This document shows positions 1 through 7,863 of a DNA stretch of 64,000 nucleotides, in pieces. Source of the DNA: Bradyrhizobium sp. AUGA SZCCT0283 (lineage in GTDB: Bacteria; Pseudomonadota; Alphaproteobacteria; Rhizobiales; Xanthobacteraceae). Each line of letters begins with the position of its first letter. Position 1 is the first letter of the stretch. The notes under the pieces were generated by a model. The model ran no database searches. It had not been told where the DNA came from and was given only the letters and a program-made list of their open reading frames with translations. The stretch spans positions 1 through 64,000 of the forward strand of contig NZ_JAFCLU010000001.1 in the NCBI RefSeq assembly GCF_018130385.1. Reading direction: 5' to 3'. The translations under genes were made by a program, and so were the position numbers.

Positions 1-564
1 GATCCGGAAGCGGCGTTGCGCAAGGCCCGCACGGAGGCTCTCAGCCGTCATGCCCGGGCCGTGGCTGCGATCTTCGATATGCAGGAGCGGGGCGCCAAGG
101 CCAGCCCGGAGCAGGTGAAGGAATTGCAGGAGGCCCGCAAGGTCTTCGAGGAGGTGCGGCCCTACGGCTCGCACGACGCCGAAGCTGCCTACAAGAAGAA
201 CAGGGAAATCGCCCATGAAGCTGGTTCGGGCAACTCCACCCGCGCCATCCGCGCGCTCCAGCTCGAAACCGAACTGCGCACCAATCCGAGCCGCCGCGCC
301 GACCGTTTCGTGCAGCGCTGGCAGAAGCTCGACCACACCAGCCAGCGTCAGTATCAGGCGGGCGACATCGCCGGCTACAAGGCGGCGCGCTCGGCGATGG
401 GCGACATGGCAAAAAGCCTGGAACGCGATCCGCAACTGGAATCCATCCTTGCCAACCGCAAGCAGGAACTCGGCATCGCGTTTGAATCAGGCCGCCGGCT
501 CGGCCAGGAATTGGCCTTCATTCACGGCATCGACCTCGGCAGAGGCCGGGGCATCGGAATTTGA
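1..564 (+). CDS. traA: TraA-type conjugative relaxase, C-terminal end (partial)
   Basis: The reading frame is open from base 1 and runs in from outside the window, so only about the last 187 residues are present. The sequence is charged and helical, with the segment YGSHDAEAAYKKN and the ending GIDLGRGRGIGI, which I recognise from the C-terminus of Ti-type TraA relaxases of rhizobial conjugative elements. TraA nicks and unwinds DNA for conjugative transfer; the nuclease and helicase domains lie upstream, off the window. The AlpA regulator and tRNA fragment downstream fit the end of an integrative conjugative element. The family call is from memory of the family, not alignment. Confidence 0.75.
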   Translation, partial: DPEAALRKARTEALSRHARAVAAIFDMQERGAKASPEQVKELQEARKVFEEVRPYGSHDAEAAYKKNREIAHEAGSGNSTRAIRALQLETELRTNPSRRADRFVQRWQKLDHTSQRQYQAGDIAGYKAARSAMGDMAKSLERDPQLESILANRKQELGIAFESGRRLGQELAFIHGIDLGRGRGIGI

Positions 565-692
565 TCCATCCATCTGCCGCCGTCTCTACGCCACACTATG
601 ACGAGTCGAACACCCCTCTTGCCCACCCGCAACTGCTTGTCCTGTCTGGTCTCAGCAGCCGTCAGAAACAGCCAGCAGGAGGCCGCGTGGCC

Positions 693-908
693 ATGCGCGA
701 ACCAGACCGTATCATCCGTCTGAAAACTGTTCTTTCCCGGACCGGGCTGTCCCGGTCCACCATCTACCGCAAGATCGCCGAGGGCACGTTCCCGCCGCAG
801 ATCAAGATCAGCATTAACGGGAGCGGCTGGCATGAGTCCGACATCAACCGCTGGATCGCCGATCCCGTCGCATGGCGCCCGAAACGCGCGTTAGATGAAG
901 TCCAATAA
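693..908 (+). CDS. AlpA-family phage/ICE regulatory protein (MerR-like HTH)
   Basis: A 71-residue protein with a short winged-helix motif: RLKTVLSRTGLSRSTIYRK, then FPP and a terminal SDINRWIADP helix. This is the layout of AlpA/prophage CP4-57 regulators, which control excision and integrase expression in integrated elements. Start ATG 693 was chosen because the conserved fold begins right after MREPDRIIRL; GTG 687 is also possible. It lies 128 bp after the traA end and about 310 bp before the tRNA-Arg fragment, the usual place for a directionality or excision factor. Its operator is not evident. Confidence 0.75.
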   Translation: MREPDRIIRLKTVLSRTGLSRSTIYRKIAEGTFPPQIKISINGSGWHESDINRWIADPVAWRPKRALDEVQ

Positions 909-1130
909 GAGCGGCAGCAGCAGCTCCCTTTGCTGGTGGCGAGCCATGGGACCAGACCGGCGTCAGCCCCTCAAGGCCGAGCCGCTGCGCGGCGGCGCTG
1001 ACGCGCCGGCCTTGACCGCCTGACGCCGCCCCGGTTTGAGCTCTCCAAGCAGACAAAGGCGGGCTGGTAGCGGTCGCACTTCCAATTCGGAACAGAAAGG
1101 CAGCGGGCGGAGTCGGCGGCAAAAAAATTC

Positions 1131-1171
1131 CCCAGACTAAACCCCAGACTAAACGCAAATTTTAGTCTGGG
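1131..1171. repeat. 12-bp direct repeat plus inverted copy beside the att site
   Basis: CCCAGACTAAAC occurs twice in tandem (1131-1142, 1143-1154), followed after 6 bp by the inverted copy TTTAGTCTGGG (1161-1171). It ends 47 bp from the tRNA-Arg fragment, and CCCAGA/TCTGG also echo the anticodon stem of that fragment. Short direct and inverted repeats beside a tRNA attachment core are typical of integrase arm-type or Xis sites; that role is inference. Confidence 0.5.
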
Positions 1172-1218
1172 CGCATTTTAGGCCGTTCTGAAAATCGAAG
1201 ACGTGTGAAGAAGATAGA

Positions 1219-1268
1219 TGGCGCGCCCGAAGAGATTCGAACTCCTGACCCCCAGATTCGTAGTCTGG
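1219..1268 (-). repeat. 3' fragment of tRNA-Arg(ACG), likely attachment site (att)
   Basis: Read on the minus strand, this stretch gives the anticodon arm CCAGA-CTACGAA-TCTGG (anticodon ACG), a variable region, the T arm with loop TTCGAAT, the acceptor 3' strand CGGGCGC, discriminator G and CCA. The D arm and 5' acceptor strand are absent: sequence beyond 1268 no longer pairs. This is the classic leftover when an element integrates into the 3' half of a tRNA gene. It cannot make a functional tRNA. No intact tRNA-Arg(ACG) copy is in the window. Confidence 0.8.
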
Positions 1269-1486
1269 ATCTCGTAGAAAGTGGCGATCTTCGAGCGCAC
1301 GCACAAGGCTAAGTAGCGAAAAACAGCCCTTCCTTTGTCTATCCCGCGACATCCGTTTTCGCGACGGCGACAATCCTCTCCTTTCAACAGATGCGCGGCC
1401 GTTGCACCAAACCGTGCACGAGCATGATTGGAAGCTCTATGGCCTTTCTAAATGTGATCGCTTTGTCGCTAGCGTAGGGGAAGTTG

Positions 1487-1717
1487 ATGTCTCACAATAA
1501 ATTTCTGACCGCCGAAGAGGTCTCCGAAAGATATCGTGGCAGCGTTTCAGTTGGCACTCTTCGAAATTGGCGAGCGATGAGGATCGGACCAACCTTCGTC
1601 AAAATTGGCAAGGCTGTTTTGTACCCAACGAATGAACTTGATGCTTGGGATCAAAAGAATACGGTCTCTTGCCGAGCTTCAGCGAGACCCAACGTGGATG
1701 ATGGTGAAGAAGCGTGA
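1487..1717 (+). CDS. Excisionase-like helix-turn-helix protein
   Basis: A 76-residue protein with LTAEEVSERYRGSVSVGTLRN near the N-terminus and a following K(I/V)GKAVLYPTNELDAW strand-helix unit. This is the MerR/Xis-type DNA-binding fold found in island excisionases and AlpA-like regulators. ATG 1487 is preceded by AGGGGAAGT, a fair ribosome site; an in-frame TTG lies just before. It sits just inside the att fragment with the degraded radC gene downstream, fitting the end of a second, decayed island. The last 20 residues look unlike family members and may be read-through into altered sequence. Confidence 0.55.
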   Translation: MSHNKFLTAEEVSERYRGSVSVGTLRNWRAMRIGPTFVKIGKAVLYPTNELDAWDQKNTVSCRASARPNVDDGEEA

Positions 1718-1801
1718 TGATCACGGAGGAGCACGCAAAGCCGCCCCCAATCGCCGTCCCCTCGCAGGTCAATTACTTCTCCCAATTCGTTTACTTTCAA
1801 T

Positions 1802-1987
1802 ATGTTACTCGAGAAGAGCAGGGTCGTGCACAACCACCCTTCCGGCGATCCGACGCCGTCGCAGGCCGATATCCATATGACCAAGGCGATCGTCCAGATC
1901 GCCACCCCGCTCGGGATTTCCGTCCACGACCACATCATCGTCGGCAAGAACGGGCATGCGAGCTTGAGAGGACTGAAGCTGATCTAG
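1802..1987 (+). pseudogene. radC: radC C-terminal remnant (JAB/MPN domain)
   Basis: Translation gives [16 protein letters not shown], then [20 protein letters not shown] and a terminal SLRGLKLI. These are the metal-binding HxH...SxxD motif and C-terminus of RadC-family JAB-domain proteins. Only about 55 residues remain of a family of roughly 220; the N-terminal half and any start signal are missing, and upstream DNA in this frame shows no homology. RadC genes are common cargo of rhizobial genomic islands. This is a decayed gene, unlikely to be expressed. Confidence 0.7.
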
Positions 1988-2102
1988 TTATCGCCTGCAT
2001 TTACCATCTATTAACTATCCGCTTCGCGCTTTGGCGAACGCGTGAGAGAGTGGTTCATCGGGATGAGAGGGGGGTAGCTCATTCTCGAATGAGAGGGGAT
2101 CG

Positions 2103-2273
2103 ATGATGAATCAGCTAGCAGAGCGGATGAGGGTCGCGGCTCTTTCGATGAGCCCGGAGCACATGATCGACAAATTTCTGGACTGGCTCGAGGAACTGAG
2201 GGGCGCGATGGCGCTGGCTGAAATCAACAGTTTGGCCCGCAACGAGGCGCGAACCAAGGTGCTGTTCGATTGA
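2103..2273 (+). CDS. Small hypothetical protein (56 aa)
   Basis: A short ORF that begins MMNQLAERMRVAALSM and ends ARNEARTKVLFD, mostly amphipathic helix with a WLEELRG core. It is preceded by GAGAGGGGATCG, a strong Shine-Dalgarno, giving ATG 2103 or 2106. I do not recognise the family. It lies in the island remnant between the radC fragment and a palindromic repeat. The strong ribosome site and helical composition are the only evidence that it is coding. Confidence 0.4.
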   Translation: MMNQLAERMRVAALSMSPEHMIDKFLDWLEELRGAMALAEINSLARNEARTKVLFD

Positions 2274-2281
2274 TTCGGCGA

Positions 2282-2322
2282 CTAAAGCGCGATGGCACGG
2301 TCGAACCGCCATCGTGCTTTAG
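2282..2322. repeat. Palindromic intergenic element
   Basis: CTAAAGCGCGATGGC (2282-2296) pairs with GCCATCGTGCTTTAG (2308-2322) with one mismatch, around an 11-base loop. It starts 8 bases after the stop of the small ORF and could end its transcript, but there is no T run, so an intergenic palindrome is more likely than a classic terminator. Confidence 0.6.
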
Positions 2323-2844
2323 CCTATTATTGTTGTTGGCCGGGTGCGATGGCACAAAGCCGTTGAAACAAGTCAGCACCGGGCCAAATGGAGTGGATGT
2401 TTGCCCCAAATAGGCAAATTGCGATAGCAGGTCAGCCGTCCGCCGGCTTGCAACAGGTCTGCTTCTGGACCCAGCCCGGAAGTCCTTCGATGTCCGCTTT
2501 CTCGCCTCCATGGAGGACAGGCGGGCGTAGAAACAGTCATCCGGCGTGTTCGAAAAATCGCTCCCTGGGAAGGAGCGTGAGATTGCCAGACAATCGCAAG
2601 ACCAGCATTTCGTACCGACCCCAATCCTGATCGCTCCATTCCAAAATCAAACAGCATCAATGCGATAGGTCACGCATGTTTGAGGGGACCGACGCTCATC
2701 TAGCGATGTTCAGCTGTCCGTCTTAGATTGAGGACGGCGCCTGACTGCATATTTGCTCCAGTGTCTTAATCGGCAATTTCGTCGTGCAAAGCTGGCGGTG
2801 GCGTTCCGTTACCCCGCGCATTTGCCGCGATGATGGAGCATCGG
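2323..2844. other. Gene-poor stretch after the island remnant
   Basis: About 520 bp between the palindrome and the aldo/keto reductase. Short open frames exist on both strands (about 80-95 codons), but none has a convincing start, ribosome site or recognisable motif, and the composition is less GC-rich than the genes to the right. I see no transposase or tRNA remnant. It probably marks the transition from island to core chromosome. Confidence 0.4.
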
Positions 2845-3762
2845 ATGCGGACGACACGCCGAACGTTCGTGCAGGCCTCCTTGGCGACGGCCGCTGCTGC
2901 GCTGTTGCCGATCTCTCTGCATGCCCAGCAAGGCCAGCCCGCCCGCCGACCGATACCCTCGACCCGCGAGGAGATTCCGATCGTCGGGCTGGGGACCTGG
3001 ATCACCTTCAACGTCGGCGACGATCCGGTGCTCCGGGACGAGTGTGCTGGTGTCATGGCCGCCTTCTTCGCGGCGGGCGGCCGCATGATCGATTCCTCTC
3101 CCATGTATGGCTCGTCGCAGCCGGTGATCGGCTACGGCCTGCAAAAGCTCGGGCGACCCTCCGCGCTGTTCTCGGCCGAAAAGGTCTGGACGTCCTCGGC
3201 AGCGGCAGGTCCTCCCCAGATCGCGCAATCGCGTCGCTTCTGGGGTGTGCCGAAGTTCGATCTCGTTCAGGTTCACAATCTGCTCGCCTGGAAGGCGCAT
3301 CTGCCGATGCTCTTCCAGATGAAGGCGGCGGGCGCCGTGCGTTACGTCGGAATCACCACGTCCGAAGGCCGCCGGCATGATCTCCTCGAACAGATCATGC
3401 GGAACGAGCCGATCGATTTCGTGCAGTTCTCCTACAACGTCGTCGATCGCGAGGCGGAGGCACGGCTGCTGCCGCTGGCGTCGGAGCGCGGCATTGCCGT
3501 GATCGTCAACCGGCCGTTCCGGCAAGGCGCGCTGACCCAGCGGCTCCAGGGCAAGCCGCTGCCCGAATGGGCCGCCGAACTCGGCGCATCGAGTTGGGCG
3601 CAGCTCATGCTAAAATTCATCCTCTCCCACCCGGCCGTCACCGTCGCAATTCCGGCGACCACCCGTGTCGACCACGTGCGTGAAAACCTCTCGGCCGCTG
3701 CCGGCCCCATGCCGGATCGCGCGATGCGGCAGCGCATCTCGGCCCACGTGAAGGCTCTTTGA
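2845..3762 (+). CDS. Tat-exported aldo/keto reductase
   Basis: A 305-residue protein whose N-terminus has a twin-arginine motif (RRTF), a hydrophobic stretch and an LHAQ cleavage region, suggesting export by Tat. The mature part has the AKR pattern: IVGLGTW at the first strand, the tetrad candidates D and Y in MIDSSPMYGSS, K in AEKVW and H in VQVHN, plus the C-terminal PATT cofactor loop. It would reduce aldehydes or ketones with NADPH; how the periplasmic enzyme gets cofactor is unclear unless it folds with it before export. ATG 2845 is chosen because GGAG lies 6 bases upstream. Its stop overlaps the next gene (TGATG). Confidence 0.8.
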   Translation: MRTTRRTFVQASLATAAAALLPISLHAQQGQPARRPIPSTREEIPIVGLGTWITFNVGDDPVLRDECAGVMAAFFAAGGRMIDSSPMYGSSQPVIGYGLQKLGRPSALFSAEKVWTSSAAAGPPQIAQSRRFWGVPKFDLVQVHNLLAWKAHLPMLFQMKAAGAVRYVGITTSEGRRHDLLEQIMRNEPIDFVQFSYNVVDREAEARLLPLASERGIAVIVNRPFRQGALTQRLQGKPLPEWAAELGASSWAQLMLKFILSHPAVTVAIPATTRVDHVRENLSAAAGPMPDRAMRQRISAHVKAL

Positions 3763-4436
3763 TGTCGGAGTGGTGGACCTACCGGGCCGAGGATTTCCTG
3801 CTGTTTTCGCCGCGCGTCTACTGGCGCATGTTCGAACTGCACAATGCGGCGCTCTGGCCTCTGCACCTGCTGACGCTCGCCGCCAGCCTCATCATCATCC
3901 TGCTCATCGCGTGGCGGCCGCGCTCCTGGGTACGCTGGCTCGCACTTATCCTCGCGATCGCATGGGTCTTCGTCGGGTGGTCCTTCCTGTGGCACCGTTA
4001 CGCGACCATCAACTGGGCTGTCGCTTATGTCGCACCGGCTTTCGCCGTTGAAGGCGTGCTGCTTCTCATCGTGTCTCTGCGCGATGGCCTCGCCTTCGAC
4101 CGGCGCGGGCTTGCCGGTTGGATCGGATATCTCATCCTTGCCTTCGCGCTCGCCGGGCAGCCATTGCTTGCGCCGCTGCAGGGACGCAACTGGGCCTCGT
4201 CGGAGGTCTTTGGCATCGCGCCGGATCCAACGGCGATCGCGACGCTCGGCGTTCTGCTCCTCGCCCGCGGCAGACTGTTGCCAGTGCTGCTGCCGATCCC
4301 CGTTCTCTGGTGCCTCCTGAGCGGCCTAACCCTCGGCACGATGGGAGAGCCGCAAGCCTGGGCTCTTCATGCCACCCTGGCGCTCGCCACTGCCGCCTGG
4401 ATCTGGACGATCATCCGGCAGAGGGCCGTATCATGA
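3762..4436 (+). CDS. DUF6064-family integral membrane protein
   Basis: A 224-residue hydrophobic protein with about six to seven membrane segments, starting MSEWWTYRAEDFLLFSPRVY with conserved aromatics and a YWRMFELHN motif before the first helix. This matches my recollection of DUF6064 proteins, which have no known function. ATG 3762 overlaps the reductase stop (TGATG), so the two are probably translated together, and the membrane protein may work with the exported reductase. The last codons overlap the region holding the next gene's ribosome site. Confidence 0.7.
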   Translation: MSEWWTYRAEDFLLFSPRVYWRMFELHNAALWPLHLLTLAASLIIILLIAWRPRSWVRWLALILAIAWVFVGWSFLWHRYATINWAVAYVAPAFAVEGVLLLIVSLRDGLAFDRRGLAGWIGYLILAFALAGQPLLAPLQGRNWASSEVFGIAPDPTAIATLGVLLLARGRLLPVLLPIPVLWCLLSGLTLGTMGEPQAWALHATLALATAAWIWTIIRQRAVS

Positions 4437-4449
4437 AGGAGAACCGAAC

Positions 4450-4968
4450 TTGAGCGCCGAAGTAACCATCCGGCCGTTCCGGGAGGAAGACGCATCTCAA
4501 GTGCGCGGGTTATTCATCATCGTCAACCGCCTGCTGTCGCCACCACATATGCGCGATGCCTTTGAAGCATACATCGCTCGTTCATTGACCGAGGAAATGG
4601 ATCGCGTCAGTGCTTATTATGGTGAGCGAGGCGGCGGGTTTTGGGTCGCGCTGAGGAAGGAGAAAGTCGTCGGCATGTTCGGCCTTGAACCCGCAGCGCC
4701 TGACGCCATGGAGCTGCGTCGCATGTATGTCGACCCGTCCGCCCGACGTAGCGGGATCGCCCGGTTGATGCTGCAATTTGCAGAAGCCGAATGCCGTCGG
4801 CTTGACATGCGAAGACTTGAATTGAGCACGTCTGAATTGCAGCCGGCTGCGCTCGAATTGTACAGGCGCGCGGGATATCGATTGCTGAACGAGGCCCTCG
4901 CCGAGCAAGCGAGCAACAAGACGTTGGGAGGTGGCATTCGTCGCTATTACTTCGAAAAGATCCTGTAG
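4450..4968 (+). CDS. GNAT-family N-acetyltransferase
   Basis: A 172-residue protein with the GNAT fold: VTIRPFREEDA at the first strand, ELRRMYVDPSARRSGIARLML (motif A with the RRSGIA acetyl-CoA loop), then ALELYRRAGY (motif B). It should transfer an acetyl group from acetyl-CoA to an amine; substrate unknown. The TTG start at 4450 is chosen because AAGGAG lies about 9 bases upstream and the fold begins at residue 6. It follows the DUF6064 gene by 13 bases, so it may be the third gene of that operon. Confidence 0.8.
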   Translation: MSAEVTIRPFREEDASQVRGLFIIVNRLLSPPHMRDAFEAYIARSLTEEMDRVSAYYGERGGGFWVALRKEKVVGMFGLEPAAPDAMELRRMYVDPSARRSGIARLMLQFAEAECRRLDMRRLELSTSELQPAALELYRRAGYRLLNEALAEQASNKTLGGGIRRYYFEKIL

Positions 4969-5043
4969 AAAGCCGATGCCGAGCGCCTCGACTGCCATAC
5001 CGCGCGACAGCGACGGTAGCGTCGCGCAATCCGCAAGACATCT

Positions 5044-5450
5044 TCAGACGATCTGGCAGATGTTATAGGCGATGCCGCCCTCGACCAGATAGCCCGACCC
5101 GATGCAGACGATGTCGTTCATCCAGGCATATTGCGCTGCGCTAGTTTCGAACAGCGGATTGGTGCGGAAGTAATAGCGCGACGGGTCGACCTGATATCGC
5201 TTCGCGGGGTCGGCCATCTCGACCGCAATTCGGGAGGCGTGATCCAGCGGCCGCCATAGGTCATTTGCACCAGCGCGCTGTCATGGGTGCGAAGCGTCGG
5301 GCGGACGTCCAGCGACATGGCGCCATCGGCACGAAACAGCGCCCAGTCGCCGCCGCCAGGCACCACCTCGCCGCGCAGCCTTGGGCCTTCGAAGGTTCCG
5401 CCGGCCGCGCCGAACAGGATGCGAAGGCCGAGCGGGCCGTCACCGATGTT
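5044..5450 (-). pseudogene. DUF3237-family gene, frameshifted and 5'-truncated
   Basis: On the minus strand the first frame reads GDGPLGLR, GGTFEGPRLRGEV, PGGGDWALFRADGA and MTYGGRWITPPE. A one-base slip near 5222-5224 (GG where GGG is expected) moves the frame, and the rest continues as VEMADPAKRYQVD, YYFRTNPLFET, YAWMNDIVCIGSGY and YNICQIV. Together these give most of a DUF3237 protein, a small barrel family of unknown role. The usual first 15 or so residues are missing; upstream sequence instead runs antisense to a plus-strand ORF. Either a real pseudogene or a sequencing error explains the slip. Confidence 0.7.
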
Positions 5451-5673
5451 CCGTTTCGGGGCCCATCCGATGGCGCTGCTCACCGCGACGCTGGCGGCGC
5501 TGAAGCGCCAGGGCGAACTCGATTTCGAGGACATCGAGTTGCTGAACCGGATGGTCGATGCGATGATCTGCGAGGTGGCGCTGCTGCTGCCGGGTGCGGA
5601 GAATCCGAAGAAGCTGCGGGCGCGCGGGCAAAAGATCATCGGCAGTCTGCTCGGCTCGTTTCGTACAGCTTGA
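5446..5673 (+). CDS. Hypothetical protein (75 aa)
   Basis: A short frame starting MFRFGAHPMALL, with a helical body containing ELDFEDIELLNRMVDAMICE and a basic tail. The residue pattern looks like real protein rather than an antisense shadow, but I do not recognise it. It abuts the truncated 5' end of the DUF3237 remnant, so it may be a fragment created by the same rearrangement. ATG 5446 and ATG 5470 are both possible; no clear ribosome site is visible. Confidence 0.35.
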   Translation: MFRFGAHPMALLTATLAALKRQGELDFEDIELLNRMVDAMICEVALLLPGAENPKKLRARGQKIIGSLLGSFRTA

Positions 5674-5682
5674 GCGCCCGCC

Positions 5683-6060
5683 TCACGGCTCGATCCACCG
5701 CCGCACCGCCTCGGCCGTGTCGGCGGGCGTGGTGTTGAAGCAAATGCGGGTTTGCGGCGCGCCGAGGTGAACCAGATTGATGATCCGTTCAAATAGCTGC
5801 AGCCGCTCTCTCGGCTCGCGCAGCCCGGCGCCAATCACCACGCAGTCGTAATGCTTTGCGCCCAGCGCCGCCGCAACGACGGCTTCGGCCGTATCACCGA
5901 GATCGATCAGGCAGCTATCGGCCTCATAACCCATCGCGCGAAGCTTCTCGATTTGCGCCTTGATGTAGCTCGTCACCAGTTCGGCCGTGAGCCCCGGGAA
6001 GGCGCTGAAGTCAACCAGGGAAGGCTCGATACCGATCGCGAGCACGGTTTTTTTCCTCAT
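5683..6060 (-). CDS. Conserved hypothetical protein (125 aa)
   Basis: The protein begins MRKKTVLAIGIEPSLVDFSA and contains YDCVVIGAGLREP followed by a helix and PQTRICFNTTPADTAEAV. The alternating hydrophobic strands and helices suggest a small Rossmann-like alpha/beta domain. ATG 6060 is chosen over an upstream start because GGAG lies 7 bases before it. It stands alone, convergent with the hypothetical ORF at 5446. Function unknown. Confidence 0.6.
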   Translation of the reverse strand: MRKKTVLAIGIEPSLVDFSAFPGLTAELVTSYIKAQIEKLRAMGYEADSCLIDLGDTAEAVVAAALGAKHYDCVVIGAGLREPRERLQLFERIINLVHLGAPQTRICFNTTPADTAEAVRRWIEP

Positions 6061-6241
6061 GTGCCTGCTCCATTCCGAAGTGGGAGATAGCTCTGGCCAA
6101 CGCTTCGATTGCCGCCGAAGTTCCACATCACGGATACGATACTTCGTCTTGTATCGAAGCATTCATGTCATCAAAGCGGGCATGATGATCTTCAGTCGCT
6201 GATCGGACATCAAATCGGCGCCGGCTTCACAGGAGAGCACC

Positions 6242-6553
6242 ATGGCAACCACCGACACTGCAAACCAGCACCTGATCGTCACCGCATTCTGGGAGGTCAA
6301 TTCCGGAGAGGAAGGTGCGGTCGCGGCACTTCTGAAAGACTTTCTTCCGCAGGCGCAGCGCGAGCCGGGCGTGAAGGAGTTCCAGATTCACCAGAATGTC
6401 GCCAGGCCGCGGGAATTCTTCTTCTACGAGGTGTTCGCAGGCGAAGCGGCGTTTGCCGATCATCAGCAGACCGACCACTTCAAGAACATCATCGTCGGCC
6501 AGGCGATCCCAAAACTCGCCAGGCGCGAGCGGCAGCAGTTCCGCTTCATCTGA
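6242..6553 (+). CDS. Antibiotic biosynthesis monooxygenase (ABM) domain protein
   Basis: A 103-residue single-domain protein with the ABM ferredoxin-like pattern: LIVTAFWEVNSGEE, then REPGVKEFQIHQN, FFFYEVFAGEAAFADHQQT and a short C-terminal strand. Relatives (YgiN-like) oxidise quinols or aromatic substrates without a bound cofactor, or protect against quinones; the substrate here is unknown. AGGAG lies 6 bases before ATG 6242. It converges with the sigma-factor gene, with only one base between the stops. Confidence 0.8.
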   Translation: MATTDTANQHLIVTAFWEVNSGEEGAVAALLKDFLPQAQREPGVKEFQIHQNVARPREFFFYEVFAGEAAFADHQQTDHFKNIIVGQAIPKLARRERQQFRFI

Positions 6554-6554
6554 G

Positions 6555-7832
6555 TCAGGAAGGCTCCGGCGAGCCACCGCCAGCCTCGGTGGCTCGCCGC
6601 TTCAGCAATTCGCGTTCGCGCTTGTTGGTCGCAAGCGCTAACGCGACCTCGAACGCGGCCCGCGCTTCCGCAAGGCGGCCGAGCTTGCAAAGCAGATCGC
6701 CGCGGACGCTTGGCAAGAGATGGTAGGTCTTCAGCGCGGGCTCGCCTGCCAATCCGTCCACCATCGCAAGCGCGGCCGCCGGGCCTTCGGCCATGCCGAT
6801 CGCCACCGCGCGGTTGAGCTCGATGATCGGCGAGCGCACCAGGCCTGAGAGTTCGCTATAGAGCTCTGCGATGCGCGGCCACTCCGTGTCATCAGGTGTG
6901 GCGGCTCTGGCATGACAAGCGACGATCGCCGCCTGCAGCACGTAGAATCCTCGCCCGCCGCCGAGTTCGTACGCCCGCGCCAGCGCCAGTAATCCGCGGC
7001 GGATCTGAAGCCGGTCCCACAGCATCCGGTTCTGGTCCATCAGAAGAATCGGATCGCCAGCCGCATCCGTGCGCGCCGCAATGCGCGAAGCGTTCAGCTC
7101 CATCAGCGCGAGCAGCCCGTGGGCTTCGGCTTCCTGCGGTGCGACCAGCGTCAGCACGCGGCCCATGCGCAGCGCGTCGTTGCAGAGCTGCGGCCTAAGC
7201 CACTCGTCGCCACGCGCGGCCGTGTAGCCTTCGTTGAAGATGAGGTAGACGACCTCCAGCACCGAGGCCAGCCGCTCCGAAAGCGCCGCGCCGCGCGGGG
7301 TCTCATAGGCCAGGCCGGACTCCGAAAGCGTGCGCTTGGCGCGCACGATGCGCTGGGCAATGGTCGCCTCCGGCTGCAGGAAGGCGCGCGCGATTTCCTC
7401 CGTCGTCAGGCCGCAGATCATCCTGAGTGCAAGGGCTGCGCGCGCCTCGCGCGACAGTCGCGGATGGCAGGCGGTGAATATCAGCCGCAGCAACTCGTCA
7501 CCGATATCGTCGTCGAGCGCAGCATCCGGATCTGGCATCGCCTGCTGCTCCTGCTCCATGTCGCGTATCAGCATCTCGTGCTTGCGATCGAGCATGCGGC
7601 GGCGGCGCAGTTGGTCCAGCGCCCGGCGCTTGGCCGTCGCCATCAGCCACGCCCCGGGCTTTTCCGGCACGCCATTGGCGGGCCAATGTTCGAGCGCCGC
7701 CACCAGCGCTTCCTGTGTCAGGTCCTCGGCCAGCGGCACGTCGCGCAGCATTCGCGACAGGCCGGTGATCAGGCGCGGCTGCTCGATACGCCAGACCGCC
7801 AGAATGGTGCGATGGACGTCGGCGGCCGTCAT
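6555..7832 (-). CDS. ECF sigma factor of the ECF42 type with C-terminal extension
   Basis: A 425-residue protein. The N-terminal half has sigma region 2 (DVPLAEDLTQEALVAALEHW) and region 4 (GLTTEEIARAFLQPEATIAQ). The rest is a long helical, TPR-like DUF6596 extension including ELNRAVAIGMAEGPAAAL and the EARAAFEVALAL repeat. This layout is that of ECF42 sigma factors, which lack an anti-sigma factor and rely on the extension for control. Start ATG 7832 is set by region 2. The YciI/DGPF partner gene lies 31 bases upstream in the same direction, the standard ECF42 arrangement. Confidence 0.85.
   Translation of the reverse strand: MTAADVHRTILAVWRIEQPRLITGLSRMLRDVPLAEDLTQEALVAALEHWPANGVPEKPGAWLMATAKRRALDQLRRRRMLDRKHEMLIRDMEQEQQAMPDPDAALDDDIGDELLRLIFTACHPRLSREARAALALRMICGLTTEEIARAFLQPEATIAQRIVRAKRTLSESGLAYETPRGAALSERLASVLEVVYLIFNEGYTAARGDEWLRPQLCNDALRMGRVLTLVAPQEAEAHGLLALMELNASRIAARTDAAGDPILLMDQNRMLWDRLQIRRGLLALARAYELGGGRGFYVLQAAIVACHARAATPDDTEWPRIAELYSELSGLVRSPIIELNRAVAIGMAEGPAAALAMVDGLAGEPALKTYHLLPSVRGDLLCKLGRLAEARAAFEVALALATNKRERELLKRRATEAGGGSPEPS
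6568..6598. terminator. Hairpin at the convergent gene ends
   Basis: GGCGAGCCACC (6568-6578) pairs perfectly with GGTGGCTCGCC (6588-6598) around a 9-base loop. It lies just after the ABM stop and inside the last codons of the sigma gene. There is no T run, but an 11-bp GC-rich stem between convergent genes 1 base apart is a plausible transcription barrier. Confidence 0.4.
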
Positions 7833-7863
7833 CGCCGCCGACTGCACTTGCCGAACGCTCGCA

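Noticed and set aside
1149..1373. Minus-strand frames across the tRNA-Arg fragment
   Set aside because: They translate a structural RNA remnant and its flanks; no motif and no ribosome site.
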